NCBI GenBank assembly: GCA_016191875.1
Contig: JACPVG010000027.1
Span: forward strand, 1 to 64,000
Reading direction: 5' to 3'
Length of the DNA: 64,000 nt
Source: Chloroflexota bacterium
GTDB taxonomy: Bacteria; Chloroflexota; Anaerolineae; Anaerolineales; UBA11579
Position 1 is the stretch's first letter, and every line of letters begins with the position of its first letter. Positions 38,648 to 46,072 of the stretch are shown in pieces. A program made the translations under genes and the position numbers. The notes under the pieces are model-generated. The model searched no databases. It had not been told where the DNA came from and worked only from the letters and a program-made list of their open reading frames with translations.

Positions 38648-38679
38648 GGTAATGCCTTTCAGCGCGATGTCGGGGATGC

Positions 38680-39072
38680 TCAATCGTCGCCGAAGTCGTC
38701 GCCAAACCCGCCATCGCCGCCCAGGTCGGGCAGCTCCTGTTCGATCTCCTCCGGCGATTGGCCGCTCTCCAGCCGGTTGATGACCTCGTTGAATTCAGGG
38801 CCGGCGTCTTCGCCCAGTTCGCTGCTCATCCGGCGGAAGGCTTTCGCCATGGCGCGTGGGTCGTCCTCCAGCCCTTCCAGGTCGCCCAGGTCGCCGAGCG
38901 AATCCAGGCGGCTGTCCTCAGAGCGGGCGAAGCGCACCCGGCCGATGCGCCGCTGTACGTCCGGGCTGCCGCAGTGGGCGCAGGTCACCTTCGCTTTCTC
39001 ATAGTCGGCGTAAGTGAGGAAGCGCGAAAACCGCTTGCGGCACGTCCGGCAGATGTAAGGGTAAGTCGGCAT
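38680..39072 (-). CDS. FmdB-family zinc-ribbon protein
   Basis: A 130-aa protein starting MPTYPYICRTCRKRF. Two CxxC knuckles (CRTC at 8-11, CAHC near 31-34) form the FmdB/Zn-ribbon domain in the first ~45 residues. The rest is acidic, with a Gly/Asp tail ending GGDGGFGDDFGDD. Such proteins are proposed regulatory proteins; function not established. The ATG at 39072 follows a TATAAT box by 6 nt, so the message is probably leaderless. The longer reading (39144) overlaps the divergent gmk gene. Confidence 0.88.
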   Translation of the reverse strand: MPTYPYICRTCRKRFSRFLTYADYEKAKVTCAHCGSPDVQRRIGRVRFARSEDSRLDSLGDLGDLEGLEDDPRAMAKAFRRMSSELGEDAGPEFNEVINRLESGQSPEEIEQELPDLGGDGGFGDDFGDD

Positions 39073-39078
39073 GGGCGT

Positions 39079-39086
39079 ATTATAAT
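39079..39086. promoter_or_regulatory. Shared bidirectional -10 box (ATTATAAT) between fmdB and gmk
   Basis: The string ATTATAAT contains TATAAT on both strands (plus 39081-39086, minus 39084-39079). The plus box is 36 nt before the gmk GTG (39123) and the minus box 6 nt before the fmdB ATG (39072). The two promoters would compete for one site. Confidence 0.5.
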
Positions 39087-39122
39087 TTCGCCCACCCCGC
39101 CCATCAAGTTGGAGCCCACACC

Positions 39123-39749
39123 GTGACCGAACCCTGCCCACCATCCCACACGCACGCCCACCCGCTCCTGGTGGTCATCTCCGGCACCAGCGGCGCGGGC
39201 AAGGACAGCGTGGTGGAGCGGCTGCGCGAGGATACTGGGCGGTTCGAGTTCATCGTCACCGTGACCTCGCGGGGCATCCGCGAAGGCGAGCGCGACGGCT
39301 ACGACTACATCTTCGTGAGCGAAGAGCGTTTCCAGCAGATGGCCGCCAGCGGTGAGTTCTGGGAACACGCCGACGTGTACGGCCAGAACAAAGGCGTGCC
39401 GCGCCGCCATGTGGAGCAGGCCCTCACGGGCAGCAAGGATATCCTGATGCGCGTGGACGTCCAGGGAGCCGAGACCGTCCGCCGCCTGACTGCCGACCAG
39501 GCCCTGACCATTTTCATCGATACGCATGACGAAGACGAACTGGAGCGGCGGCTGCGCAGGCGCGAGAGCGATAGCGAGGTCCAGATCCACAAACGTCTTG
39601 AGGTCGCCCGCCGCGAGCGCGAACGCATCCCCGAATTCGATTATCTGGTGATCAACCGGGATGGCTGCCTGGAGGAGACCGTCTCCGCCATCCGCGCCAT
39701 CATCGCCGCCGAACACCACCGCGCCCGCCCGCGCCGGGTGAGCCTGTGA
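39123..39749 (+). CDS. gmk: Guanylate kinase
   Basis: A 208-aa essential nucleotide kinase (GMP + ATP to GDP + ADP). P-loop SGTSGAGKDS (residues 19-28), the GMP-binding TSRGIREGERDGYDYIFVS segment (R-x-x-E-x-D-G-x-D-Y pattern), and VDVQGAETVRRL are clear gmk hallmarks. The P-loop has Thr and Asp where most gmk have Pro and Gly, a small deviation. GTG start. It overlaps the rhomboid gene by 4 bp. Confidence 0.9.
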   Translation: MTEPCPPSHTHAHPLLVVISGTSGAGKDSVVERLREDTGRFEFIVTVTSRGIREGERDGYDYIFVSEERFQQMAASGEFWEHADVYGQNKGVPRRHVEQALTGSKDILMRVDVQGAETVRRLTADQALTIFIDTHDEDELERRLRRRESDSEVQIHKRLEVARRERERIPEFDYLVINRDGCLEETVSAIRAIIAAEHHRARPRRVSL

Positions 39750-40504
39750 GCGAGCAGCCGACCCCCGCGCCGCCGGAAGTGCGCGTGCCGGTGGAGCGCG
39801 TGGCCGTGCGTCTGCCGGGCGGCAGGCCGGTGCTCACCTACGCCATCCTCGGTTTCACGTTGTTCATCTACCTCCTGCAGATGGCCTCCCAGACCCTGCT
39901 GGGCGGCGACTTGCCGCTGGCGTTGGGCGCTAAGATCAACGCCGCCATCCAACAGGGGGAGTGGTGGCGGCTCATCACGCCGGTAGTATTGCATGGTTCT
40001 CTGCTGCACGTCGGCGTTAACATGTACTCGCTCTACGTCCTGGGGCCGCAACTGGAGACCTTCTACGGTCACTGGCGCTTCCTGGCTCTGTATCTGGTGG
40101 CCGGTTTCAGCGGGGTGGTGGCCTCCTTCGCGCTATCGGCGTCCGCCTCGGTGGGGGCCTCCACGGCCATCTTCGGGCTGCTGGGGGCGCTCGGCGTCTT
40201 CGCCTACCTCAACCGGCGGCTCTTCGGGGCGCGGGCGCAACTGCTGCTGCGCAACATCGTGCAGGTGGCGGTCATCAACCTGATCATCGGCCTGTCGCCC
40301 GGCATCGACAACTGGGGGCACGTGGGCGGGCTGGTCGGCGGCGCGCTGCTGGCCTGGTTGGGCGGCCCGGAGTACAACCTGGCGGGCGAGCCGCCGGAGA
40401 TGCACCTGGAAGACCGGCGCAGCGCGGGCGTTTTCGCCATGTCGGCGCTGAGCGTGACAATCCTGTTCGCCGCGATCGCGGTTCTTACCCTGTTCACCCG
40501 CTAA
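39746..40504 (+). CDS. Rhomboid-family intramembrane serine protease
   Basis: A 252-aa membrane protein with six hydrophobic segments. It has EWWRLITPVVLHGSLLHVGVNMYSLYVLG, cited by position ~72-100 (W-R-L-x-T-x-x-x-x-H-x-x-x-x-H-x-x-x-N), GASTAIFGLLGALGVF with the catalytic Ser (about residue 135), and NWGHVGGLVGG with the catalytic His. It cleaves substrates within the membrane. GTG start, translationally coupled to gmk. Confidence 0.93.
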   Translation: MSEQPTPAPPEVRVPVERVAVRLPGGRPVLTYAILGFTLFIYLLQMASQTLLGGDLPLALGAKINAAIQQGEWWRLITPVVLHGSLLHVGVNMYSLYVLGPQLETFYGHWRFLALYLVAGFSGVVASFALSASASVGASTAIFGLLGALGVFAYLNRRLFGARAQLLLRNIVQVAVINLIIGLSPGIDNWGHVGGLVGGALLAWLGGPEYNLAGEPPEMHLEDRRSAGVFAMSALSVTILFAAIAVLTLFTR

Positions 40505-40507
40505 AAA

Positions 40508-40550
40508 AGACTTCCGATGTTTCGAAGACATTCGAAGACATCGGAAGTCT
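40508..40550. terminator. Bidirectional terminator between rhomboid and crotonase genes
   Basis: AGACTTCCGATGT (40508-40520) pairs with ACATCGGAAGTCT (40538-40550). The inner TTCGAA copies extend the stem with a one-base bulge. An A-run precedes it (40503-40508), useful for the convergent minus-strand gene that ends at 40557. Confidence 0.8.
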
Positions 40551-40556
40551 GGCAAT

Positions 40557-41336
40557 TCATGAGGAGCGGTACTGCGCCGGCCGCTTTTCGATGAAGGCCG
40601 CCAGGCCCTCTTTGTGGTCCGCGCCGCGCCCGGCGATCTCCTGGATGTGAGCCTCGTAATCCAATTGCTCTTCCAGGTGCGCCAGGTGCGCCCGGTTGAA
40701 GTCGCGCTTGGCCAGCCCCATGGCGTTCACCGGTCCGTCCGCCAGGCGCTGGGCCCAGGCGCGGGCTTCTTCCATCAGCACATCGGCAGGGACGACGCGG
40801 TTAACCAGCCCCCAGGCCAGAGCCTGCTCGCTGCTGATCGGGTCGTTGAAGAAGGTCGCTTCGGCGGCGCGCCCCAGGCCGATAACCAGCGGCAGCATGA
40901 GCGAAACGGCCGAATCCGGGGCCAGGCCGATGCCGCCGAACCCGACCACGAAGCGCGCCTGGTCGCTGGCGATGCGTACGTCGGCCGCCAGGGCGATGCC
41001 CAGCGCCGCGCCCGCCACCGCTCCGTTGATGGCGGCGATGACCGGCTTCTCCAATTGCCGCATGGCGAGGATGAGCGGGTTGTAGGTCTTCTGCAGGTGG
41101 GCGCGGAAGGAGCGCGGCGCGCCCGCGCCGAACTCGGTCACGTCCTGCCCGGCGCTGAAAATCTTGCCGGAGCCGGTCAGCAGCACGCAGCGGACGTCAG
41201 CATTGCGGGCGGCATCCTTGAAGGCGTTCTGAGCGGCCTTGATAAGGTCTTCGTTGAAGGCGTTGGCTTTAGGGCGGTTGAGGGTCAGCGTCAGCACGCC
41301 GTCTTCGAGTTCGGAGAGCAGGATTTCTTCGGCCAT
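40557..41336 (-). CDS. Enoyl-CoA hydratase/isomerase (PaaG-like crotonase)
   Basis: A 259-aa crotonase-fold protein: LTLNRPKANAFN, KIFSAGQDVTEFG and AAINGAVAGAALGIALAADVRIAS (oxyanion hole). VVGFGGIGLAPDSAVSLMLPLVIG keeps the Asp typical of PaaG-type ring-oxepin isomerases in place of the second hydratase Glu. It acts on CoA thioesters; the likely role is isomerisation in aromatic or fatty-acid degradation. A TAAAAT box and AAGGA site precede the ATG. Confidence 0.88.
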   Translation of the reverse strand: MAEEILLSELEDGVLTLTLNRPKANAFNEDLIKAAQNAFKDAARNADVRCVLLTGSGKIFSAGQDVTEFGAGAPRSFRAHLQKTYNPLILAMRQLEKPVIAAINGAVAGAALGIALAADVRIASDQARFVVGFGGIGLAPDSAVSLMLPLVIGLGRAAEATFFNDPISSEQALAWGLVNRVVPADVLMEEARAWAQRLADGPVNAMGLAKRDFNRAHLAHLEEQLDYEAHIQEIAGRGADHKEGLAAFIEKRPAQYRSS

Positions 41337-41433
41337 GGCAGTGTCCTTGCGAATCGGAGTTGCTCGATTTTATCAGGGAAGGCGGGCCGGCGTGTTAGGA
41401 TCGGCCAACCCTTCACCCACCAAGGAGACGCAG

Positions 41434-41751
41434 ATGAAACGGTTGTATCTGATCCTGGCTGTGATTGGCGCTATCCTCCCCTATTTCTACTTTGCGCAAT
41501 TCTTCGCCAGCGATGGCGTTAACCTTCCCGCGTTTTTGGCGGCGGCGGTTGCCAACCCGGTTGCGTCCGGCTTCACGGCGGACCTGCTCGTGTCGTCGCC
41601 TGTGTTCTGGATCCTGATGGCGGCAGAAAAGCGGCGCAACCCTGGCGCGCCGGGGCCGGCCCTGTTCGTTGCGCTCAATCTGCTGGTTGGTTTATCGTGT
41701 GCGCTGCCGGCGTGGTTATATGCCCGTGAGGCAGGCGATTTCTTCTCATAG
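41434..41751 (+). CDS. DUF2834-family membrane protein
   Basis: A 105-aa protein with three hydrophobic helices: LILAVIGAILPYFYFAQFF, a middle helix around FTADLLVSSPVFWILM and a C-terminal LFVALNLLVGLSCALPAWLY. This pattern (L-x-x-x-G-x-x-L-P-Y-x-x-F followed by F-x-x-D-L-L) is that of DUF2834. The ATG at 41434 follows AAGGAG; the much longer reading (41239) overlaps the crotonase gene. Function unknown. Confidence 0.82.
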   Translation: MKRLYLILAVIGAILPYFYFAQFFASDGVNLPAFLAAAVANPVASGFTADLLVSSPVFWILMAAEKRRNPGAPGPALFVALNLLVGLSCALPAWLYAREAGDFFS

Positions 41752-41769
41752 AATCAGAGGAGGAACGAG

Positions 41770-42351
41770 ATGAATGCGACCGAACTATTCCTGCAACGCT
41801 ATGCGGTGCTTTGTGATTATTTCATTGCCCATTTTTGGCAAAGCATCCCCGAAGAGTTGATGCGCCAGCGACCGGATCCGCGCGTCAACTCGATTACCTG
41901 GAACCTATGGCACATCACCCGCGTGGAAGATGCCGGGCTGAACCGCTTCATCACCGATGGCGTCCAGATACTGGACGAAGGCGACTTCAGCCAGCGCCTG
42001 AACATCCCCTGGCGGCATCAAGGCACCGGCATGACCTTTGCCGAAGTGGATGAGTTGAGTCACCGCATCGATTTGCCGGCGCTGCGCGAGTATGGCAGCC
42101 AGGTGCAGGCCCGCACCAAGTCCATCGTCAAAGCCCTTGACCCAAAAGATCTGGACGGGACGGTGGGCGTGGAACGCCTGCGGCGCATCCTGCTGGACGA
42201 AGGGCTTGCCCGGCCGGGAGAAGAAGGTCTGGTGGAAAACTATACCGGCTGGAACAAGGGCCGCTACCTGATGAGTTTCGGGCTGACGCATTCGTTCCAG
42301 CACGCCGGAGAAATCGGCGTCATCGCCAGCCTGCTCGGACTGGAGATTTAG
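41770..42351 (+). CDS. DinB-superfamily protein
   Basis: A 193-aa helical protein. VNSITWNLWHITRVEDAGLNRFI carries the first metal-ligand His, and SFGLTHSFQHAGEIGVIASLLG the C-terminal His pair, matching the DinB/mycothiol-dependent fold (DUF664-like). An AGAGGAGG site precedes the ATG. It is the fourth DinB-type gene or domain in the window. Substrate unknown; members include thiol transferases. Confidence 0.85.
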   Translation: MNATELFLQRYAVLCDYFIAHFWQSIPEELMRQRPDPRVNSITWNLWHITRVEDAGLNRFITDGVQILDEGDFSQRLNIPWRHQGTGMTFAEVDELSHRIDLPALREYGSQVQARTKSIVKALDPKDLDGTVGVERLRRILLDEGLARPGEEGLVENYTGWNKGRYLMSFGLTHSFQHAGEIGVIASLLGLEI

Positions 42352-42381
42352 TTGCGGGTCGTCTCCCAGAGTTGGAATCAA

Positions 42382-42407
42382 AAGCGCCCGCGAGAATGCG
42401 GGCGCTT
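42382..42407 (+). terminator. Terminator hairpin after the DinB gene
   Basis: AAGCGCCCGC-gagaat-GCGGGCGCTT: a perfect 10-bp stem followed by CCTGTTT. The flank GGAATCAAAAGCGCC is shared with the hairpin at 43729-43762. Confidence 0.75.
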
Positions 42408-42422
42408 CCTGTTTGAGAATGG

Positions 42423-42503
42423 CTATGGCACGTCGGGCAGGCCGTAGTCGTCAAAATCCTCGAGGTCGGACTCGCCGCCACCTTCCGGCTGCCCCCCGTC
42501 AGT
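42423..42503 (-). pseudogene. Possible acidic C-terminal remnant
   Basis: Just after the oxidoreductase stop, another minus-strand frame reads an acidic peptide ending DLEDFDDYGLPDVP and TAG. It resembles the end of the protein at 43781-44188 (YDDDEFDLPDTR). It may be the remaining tail of a duplicated copy or of a lost extension of the oxidoreductase. Only ~25 residues, so support is weak. Confidence 0.2.
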
Positions 42504-43668
42504 GCCAGATCTTCTCGTAGGAATGCTCGCCTTTGAGCATCCCGCCCTCTTCGAGGCGCGCATACCCGAACGGCGTGATGTCCACCGTTTTCGGCGCGCC
42601 GTCGAGAATCCATTCGGCCATGCACAACCCCACCGCCGGGGCGATCTTGAAACCCGTGCCGCTCATCCCGCATTGGAGGAAAAAGCCTTCCGGTCCGGCC
42701 GGGCCGAGGATGGCGCGCTGGTCCGGGCTGATGCCGTCGTAGCCGCCGTGGGCGCTGTGCAGGCGGCCGTTCTCCATGGCCGGGATGCGCAGGCAGATGC
42801 GCTCGATGGCGCGTTCCACGAAGCCCGGTCTGGCTTTGTCGGTGAAACCGTCCGGGTCCTCCCCCAGCGGGTTGCCGTCTTCAAGACCCACCAGCGTCAG
42901 GCCGCCGGTCTCCGGGCGAAAATACATTTCGTGGGCGTCGTCGATCACGGTCGGGTGCGGCAGGCGCAGTTCCGGCGGGCGCTGGATGAAGAGCGTGTCG
43001 TGCCGCCAGGTGTCCACCGGCAGGTCCAGCCCGGCCAGAGCGGCGGCGCGGCGCGCCCACGGCCCGGCGGCGTTCACCACGGCCGGCGCATGGAACTCGC
43101 CCTGCGCGGTCTGAACGCCCTTCACCCGCCCGCTTTCCAGTAAGATGCCGGTCACCTCGCAATCCTGGACGAGCGTTGCGCCGCCCGCCCGAGCGGCGGT
43201 CAGCAGGCTGCTGGTGGTGGCGTAGGGGTCGGCGTAACCGGACTCGGGCTCATAGGCCGCGGCCTGGATGTCGTCCACATTGAAGGCGGGCGCAAGGCGG
43301 GCCACGTCATCGGCATTGACCACCAGGCTGGGGATGCCGATGCGCTGGTGCATGGCGACGTTGGCTTTCATCGGCTCGATGTACTGCGGGCGCGGGATGT
43401 GCAGGAAGCCGGTGCGGGTGAAGCCGCACTCGCCGCCGACGCGCGTTTCCCAATCGCGGAAATATTGGAACGATTCCCACGCCAGGCGCGACTCGGGCTC
43501 CAGGTCGTAATGCATGCGCACCAGCCCGCTGGAGCGGCCGGTGGCGCCGGCCGCCGGGCTGCGGCGCTCGAGAATGGTCGCCCGGGTGCCGCGCTGCGCC
43601 AGGTGGAAGGCCAGGCTGGCGCCGTGCACGCCGCCCCCGATGATGAGAACATCTACGGTATGGGCCAT
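42499..43668 (-). CDS. DAO-family FAD-dependent amine/amino-acid oxidase (sarcosine-oxidase-like)
   Basis: A 389-aa flavoenzyme: DVLIIGGGVHGASLAFHLAQRG (FAD Rossmann motif, residues 5-26), ATILERRSPAAGATGRSSGLVRMHY, VVNAAGPWARR, and the C-terminal GGYDGISPDQRAILGP and CGMSGTGFKIAPAVG. These match monomeric sarcosine/D-amino-acid/glycine oxidases, which oxidise secondary or primary amines to imines with O2. A GGAGG site precedes the ATG. Substrate unknown. Confidence 0.9.
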   Translation of the reverse strand: MAHTVDVLIIGGGVHGASLAFHLAQRGTRATILERRSPAAGATGRSSGLVRMHYDLEPESRLAWESFQYFRDWETRVGGECGFTRTGFLHIPRPQYIEPMKANVAMHQRIGIPSLVVNADDVARLAPAFNVDDIQAAAYEPESGYADPYATTSSLLTAARAGGATLVQDCEVTGILLESGRVKGVQTAQGEFHAPAVVNAAGPWARRAAALAGLDLPVDTWRHDTLFIQRPPELRLPHPTVIDDAHEMYFRPETGGLTLVGLEDGNPLGEDPDGFTDKARPGFVERAIERICLRIPAMENGRLHSAHGGYDGISPDQRAILGPAGPEGFFLQCGMSGTGFKIAPAVGLCMAEWILDGAPKTVDITPFGYARLEEGGMLKGEHSYEKIWH

Positions 43669-43728
43669 GTGGAATTGCCTCCGGGTCAGGAGGCTGCGGG
43701 ATGCGGAGACTCTAACACAGGAATCAAA

Positions 43729-43762
43729 AGCGCCGGATGAAGTAGCAACACAATCCGGCGCT
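43729..43762. terminator. Hairpin between two minus-strand genes
   Basis: AGCGCCGGAT and ATCCGGCGCT form a perfect 10-bp stem with a 14-base loop, placed between the acidic-protein gene (stop 43781) and the oxidase gene. It would end the upstream minus-strand transcript. Confidence 0.65.
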
Positions 43763-43780
43763 CGTATCGTTCAGCGGATT

Positions 43781-44188
43781 CTAACGCGTATCCGGCAGGT
43801 CGAACTCATCGTCATCGTACTCGCCGTCGTCGCCGTCCTCATCGCCCACGTAGCCAAACTCGACCTCGATTTCGTCTTCCGGCAGGCGCACCCACAGGTG
43901 CAGCAGGTCGCCGTTGTCTGTCTGGGTGGTGCGGGCGGCCACTATGGGCGCTTCCATTTTGAGACCGTCCGGCGATTTGAACTCCAGCTGGATGGGCTCG
44001 CGATGCCGCCAGGCGCGGTGGCAGCGTTCCACCAGCTCCGCCCCGTTAAAGGTGCGCAACTGGGTGACGACCACCTTGCTGAGCGTGGGGGCTTCGTGGA
44101 TGCCGTTGGCCCACAGTTCGTGCACCACGTCAAACGTCGGGGGCGGGCCTTCGATGATGGTGATCTTTTCGTCCACTCGACTTTCCAT
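43781..44188 (-). CDS. Conserved-looking hypothetical protein with acidic tail
   Basis: A 135-aa protein with a mixed alpha/beta body (ITIIEGPPPTFDVVHELWANGI; VVTQLRTFNGAELVERCHRAW; LLHLWVRLPEDEIEVEFGYVG) and a very acidic C-terminus (DEDGDDGEYDDDEFDLPDTR). No family is recognised. The ATG at 44188 is used because the GTG at 44206 lies inside the 140-bp element; that element ends only 5 nt upstream of the ATG, so it would form the whole leader. Confidence 0.65.
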   Translation of the reverse strand: MESRVDEKITIIEGPPPTFDVVHELWANGIHEAPTLSKVVVTQLRTFNGAELVERCHRAWRHREPIQLEFKSPDGLKMEAPIVAARTTQTDNGDLLHLWVRLPEDEIEVEFGYVGDEDGDDGEYDDDEFDLPDTR

Positions 44189-44193
44189 CCTCA

Positions 44194-44333
44194 CTAAGTA
44201 GTCCACCGAAAGTTTTCAGACAAGGGCGCCCTCAAGTTCTGGCCTGTTCGCTCTCGGAGAACCTCCGGGACTACTCTTAATAGTTGGCCGTTTGGGCGCA
44301 CTGCTATTTCTAATCACTTGCGGCCAGCTACAT
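44194..44333 (-). repeat. ~140-bp two-stem element, copy upstream of the acidic hypothetical gene
   Basis: On the minus strand it starts ATGTAGCTGGCCGCAAGTGA, pairs with CGGCCAACTATT (stem A), then AGTAGTCC ... GGACTACTTAG (stem B). Subfamily I. Same length as the 29139 copy and alignable throughout, but differing at many positions, so the copies are old. It lies between divergent genes and reads toward the 44188 start. Confidence 0.8.
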
Positions 44334-44432
44334 AAATCGCCGGAATCTTACCATGCTTTGCATTTGAGCCACTCCCCCCTTCGGGGGAATTAACGAAAGG
44401 TTTATGCGCCGGATTGTGGCTATGCCGGCAGG

Positions 44433-44438
44433 TATAAT
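44433..44438 (+). promoter_or_regulatory. -10 box (TATAAT), leaderless spacing
   Basis: A perfect TATAAT 8 nt before the ATG at 44447 with no ribosome site between. No clear -35 hexamer. Confidence 0.5.
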
Positions 44439-44446
44439 CGCCCGCG

Positions 44447-44788
44447 ATGTACAAACTGGTCATCCTCATCGAACCCCAGGCGGACTGGGACGCCTTCGAC
44501 CAGCGCTGGCCGGAGTTCCTGCGCCCGTGCGAGCAGATGCCCGGCTTGCAGCGCGAGACTACCAGCCGGGTGGACCGCCTGCTGCATGGCCGTTACCATA
44601 CCGGGCTGATCCACGAGCTGTACTTCGATTCGATGGACGTCCTCAAAGCCGCCATGGAGTCGCCTGCCGGGCAGGAAGCCGGGCGCGCCCTCCAGCGCAT
44701 CACGGAAGGCCAGGTCACCCTGCTGATGGCTCACCACCTCGAAGATGAAATGAGCAATATCCGCGCCCACGGAGAAGCGGATGCCTGA
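44447..44788 (+). CDS. EthD-like dimeric alpha/beta-barrel protein
   Basis: A 113-aa protein: YKLVILIEPQADWDAFDQRWPEFLRPCEQMPGLQRET (cited by position 2-38) and IHELYFDSMDVLKAAMESPAGQEAGRALQ. The pattern of a first strand, P-G-L, then the acidic F-D-S-M-x-x-L-x-x-A-x-x-S-x-x-G is typical of EthD-type ferredoxin-like proteins. Usually of unknown function near oxidoreductases. Overlaps ybaK by 8 bp. Confidence 0.78.
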   Translation: MYKLVILIEPQADWDAFDQRWPEFLRPCEQMPGLQRETTSRVDRLLHGRYHTGLIHELYFDSMDVLKAAMESPAGQEAGRALQRITEGQVTLLMAHHLEDEMSNIRAHGEADA

Positions 44789-45263
44789 GCCGCTCACGCC
44801 TCTGGACCTCCAGGCCTTTCTGGATGAGCATGCCATCCCCGCAGAGATCGTGCACCTGGACGCGTTGACACCGACGGTTGAGACTGCGGCGGCGGCGGTG
44901 GGCTGCCAGCCGGAGCAGATCGTCAAGTCCATCCTGTTCCTCGTGCAGGGCCAGCCGCACCTCGCCGTCACCTGCGGGACGCAGCGCGTGGATAGCCGCG
45001 CCCTGGCCGCCCACAGCGGCGTGGGCCGCAAGCAGGTCAAACTGGCGGATGCTGAGACCGTGCTGGCGCTGGCCGGTTACCCGGTGGGGGCCATGCCGCC
45101 CTTCGGACACCGCCAGCCGCTGCCGACCCTGATGGACCCTTCGGTGCTGGCGCAGGCCGAGGTGTACGCCGGGGGCGGCTCGGATTCGACCCTGCTGCGC
45201 ATCCAGCCGGAACTCATCCGGCGGCACGCCGCGGCCGAGGTGCTGGCTTTGCACGCCGCCTGA
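44781..45263 (+). CDS. YbaK/EbsC-family aminoacyl-tRNA deacylase
   Basis: A 160-aa protein of the YbaK/ProX editing fold: PTVETAAAAVGCQPEQIVKSILFLV with the conserved Lys, VTCGTQRVDSRALA, YPVGAMPPFGH (the G-G/S-x-x-P-x-G-H signature) and VYAGGGSDSTLLRI. These enzymes hydrolyse mischarged aminoacyl-tRNA (for example Cys- or Ala-tRNAPro). Stand-alone form of usual length. Confidence 0.92.
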   Translation: MPEPLTPLDLQAFLDEHAIPAEIVHLDALTPTVETAAAAVGCQPEQIVKSILFLVQGQPHLAVTCGTQRVDSRALAAHSGVGRKQVKLADAETVLALAGYPVGAMPPFGHRQPLPTLMDPSVLAQAEVYAGGGSDSTLLRIQPELIRRHAAAEVLALHAA

Positions 45264-45280
45264 CGGCCGGCGTTCTTCCC

Positions 45281-46072
45281 ATGACGTTCAAGCCCATCCC
45301 GCTGACAAAGAAACCAGACCGCCGCTGGCTGTTCCTGCTCCTGCTGGTCATCGCCGCCGCCATCGCCCTGGGCGCTTACGTTTATCTGCGTGGCGGGCGC
45401 GAGCGCTCCAGCCGCTGGCTGCTGTTCGCCGAGTACCGCCTCAACCCGGAGAAGTTCACCGATATCGTCATCGCCCCCGGGACGCGCTGCGGCGACGCGC
45501 CTTTCGCCTTCCCCATCCAGGGCGCGGTCTTTGGCCTGTGGGACCAATCCTACCGGCCGGGGCACCGCCACGCCGGGCTGGATATCTTCCCCGGCACCGA
45601 GCCGGGCGTCACGCCGGTGTATGCCGCCTATCCCGGCTACCTCACGCGCCTGCCGGATTGGAGCGCCACCGTCATCATCCGCATCCCGCAGGACCCCCTA
45701 TTTCCGGCGCGCCAGATCTGGACCTACTACACCCACATGGCCGACCAGGAGGGCAACTCGTTCGTCTCCGAGCAGTTCCCGCCCGGCACGCAGGAGGTCT
45801 TCGTGGAGGCCGGGACGTTACTGGGCTACGCCGGAGATTTCTCCGGCGACCCGCTCAACCCCACCGGCCTGCACCTGCACTTCTCGGTGGTCAGGGACGA
45901 CGGGCAGGGCAATTTTCTCAACGAACTGGATATCGCCAATACCTACGACCCGTCGCCTTACTTCAACCTGCCGGTCAACGACAACCTCAACCCGGACGAC
46001 TTCCCGCGTTGCGCCGATGACGTGACGGTGGAAGACTGGGACCTGGTGGAACCGCGTGAATCCGGCCAATAA
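45281..46072 (+). CDS. M23-family (LytM-like) metallopeptidase, membrane-anchored
   Basis: A 263-aa protein with an N-terminal anchor (WLFLLLLVIAAAIALGAYVYL). HRHAGLDI (about residues 97-104) supplies the first His and Asp zinc ligands (H-x-x-x-D) and GLHLHFSVV (about 197-205) the H-x-H, so the LytM zinc site is complete. It probably cuts peptidoglycan cross-bridges outside the cell or acts as a regulator. It starts 17 bp after ybaK, and its end overlaps the SDR gene by 17 bp. Confidence 0.83.
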   Translation: MTFKPIPLTKKPDRRWLFLLLLVIAAAIALGAYVYLRGGRERSSRWLLFAEYRLNPEKFTDIVIAPGTRCGDAPFAFPIQGAVFGLWDQSYRPGHRHAGLDIFPGTEPGVTPVYAAYPGYLTRLPDWSATVIIRIPQDPLFPARQIWTYYTHMADQEGNSFVSEQFPPGTQEVFVEAGTLLGYAGDFSGDPLNPTGLHLHFSVVRDDGQGNFLNELDIANTYDPSPYFNLPVNDNLNPDDFPRCADDVTVEDWDLVEPRESGQ

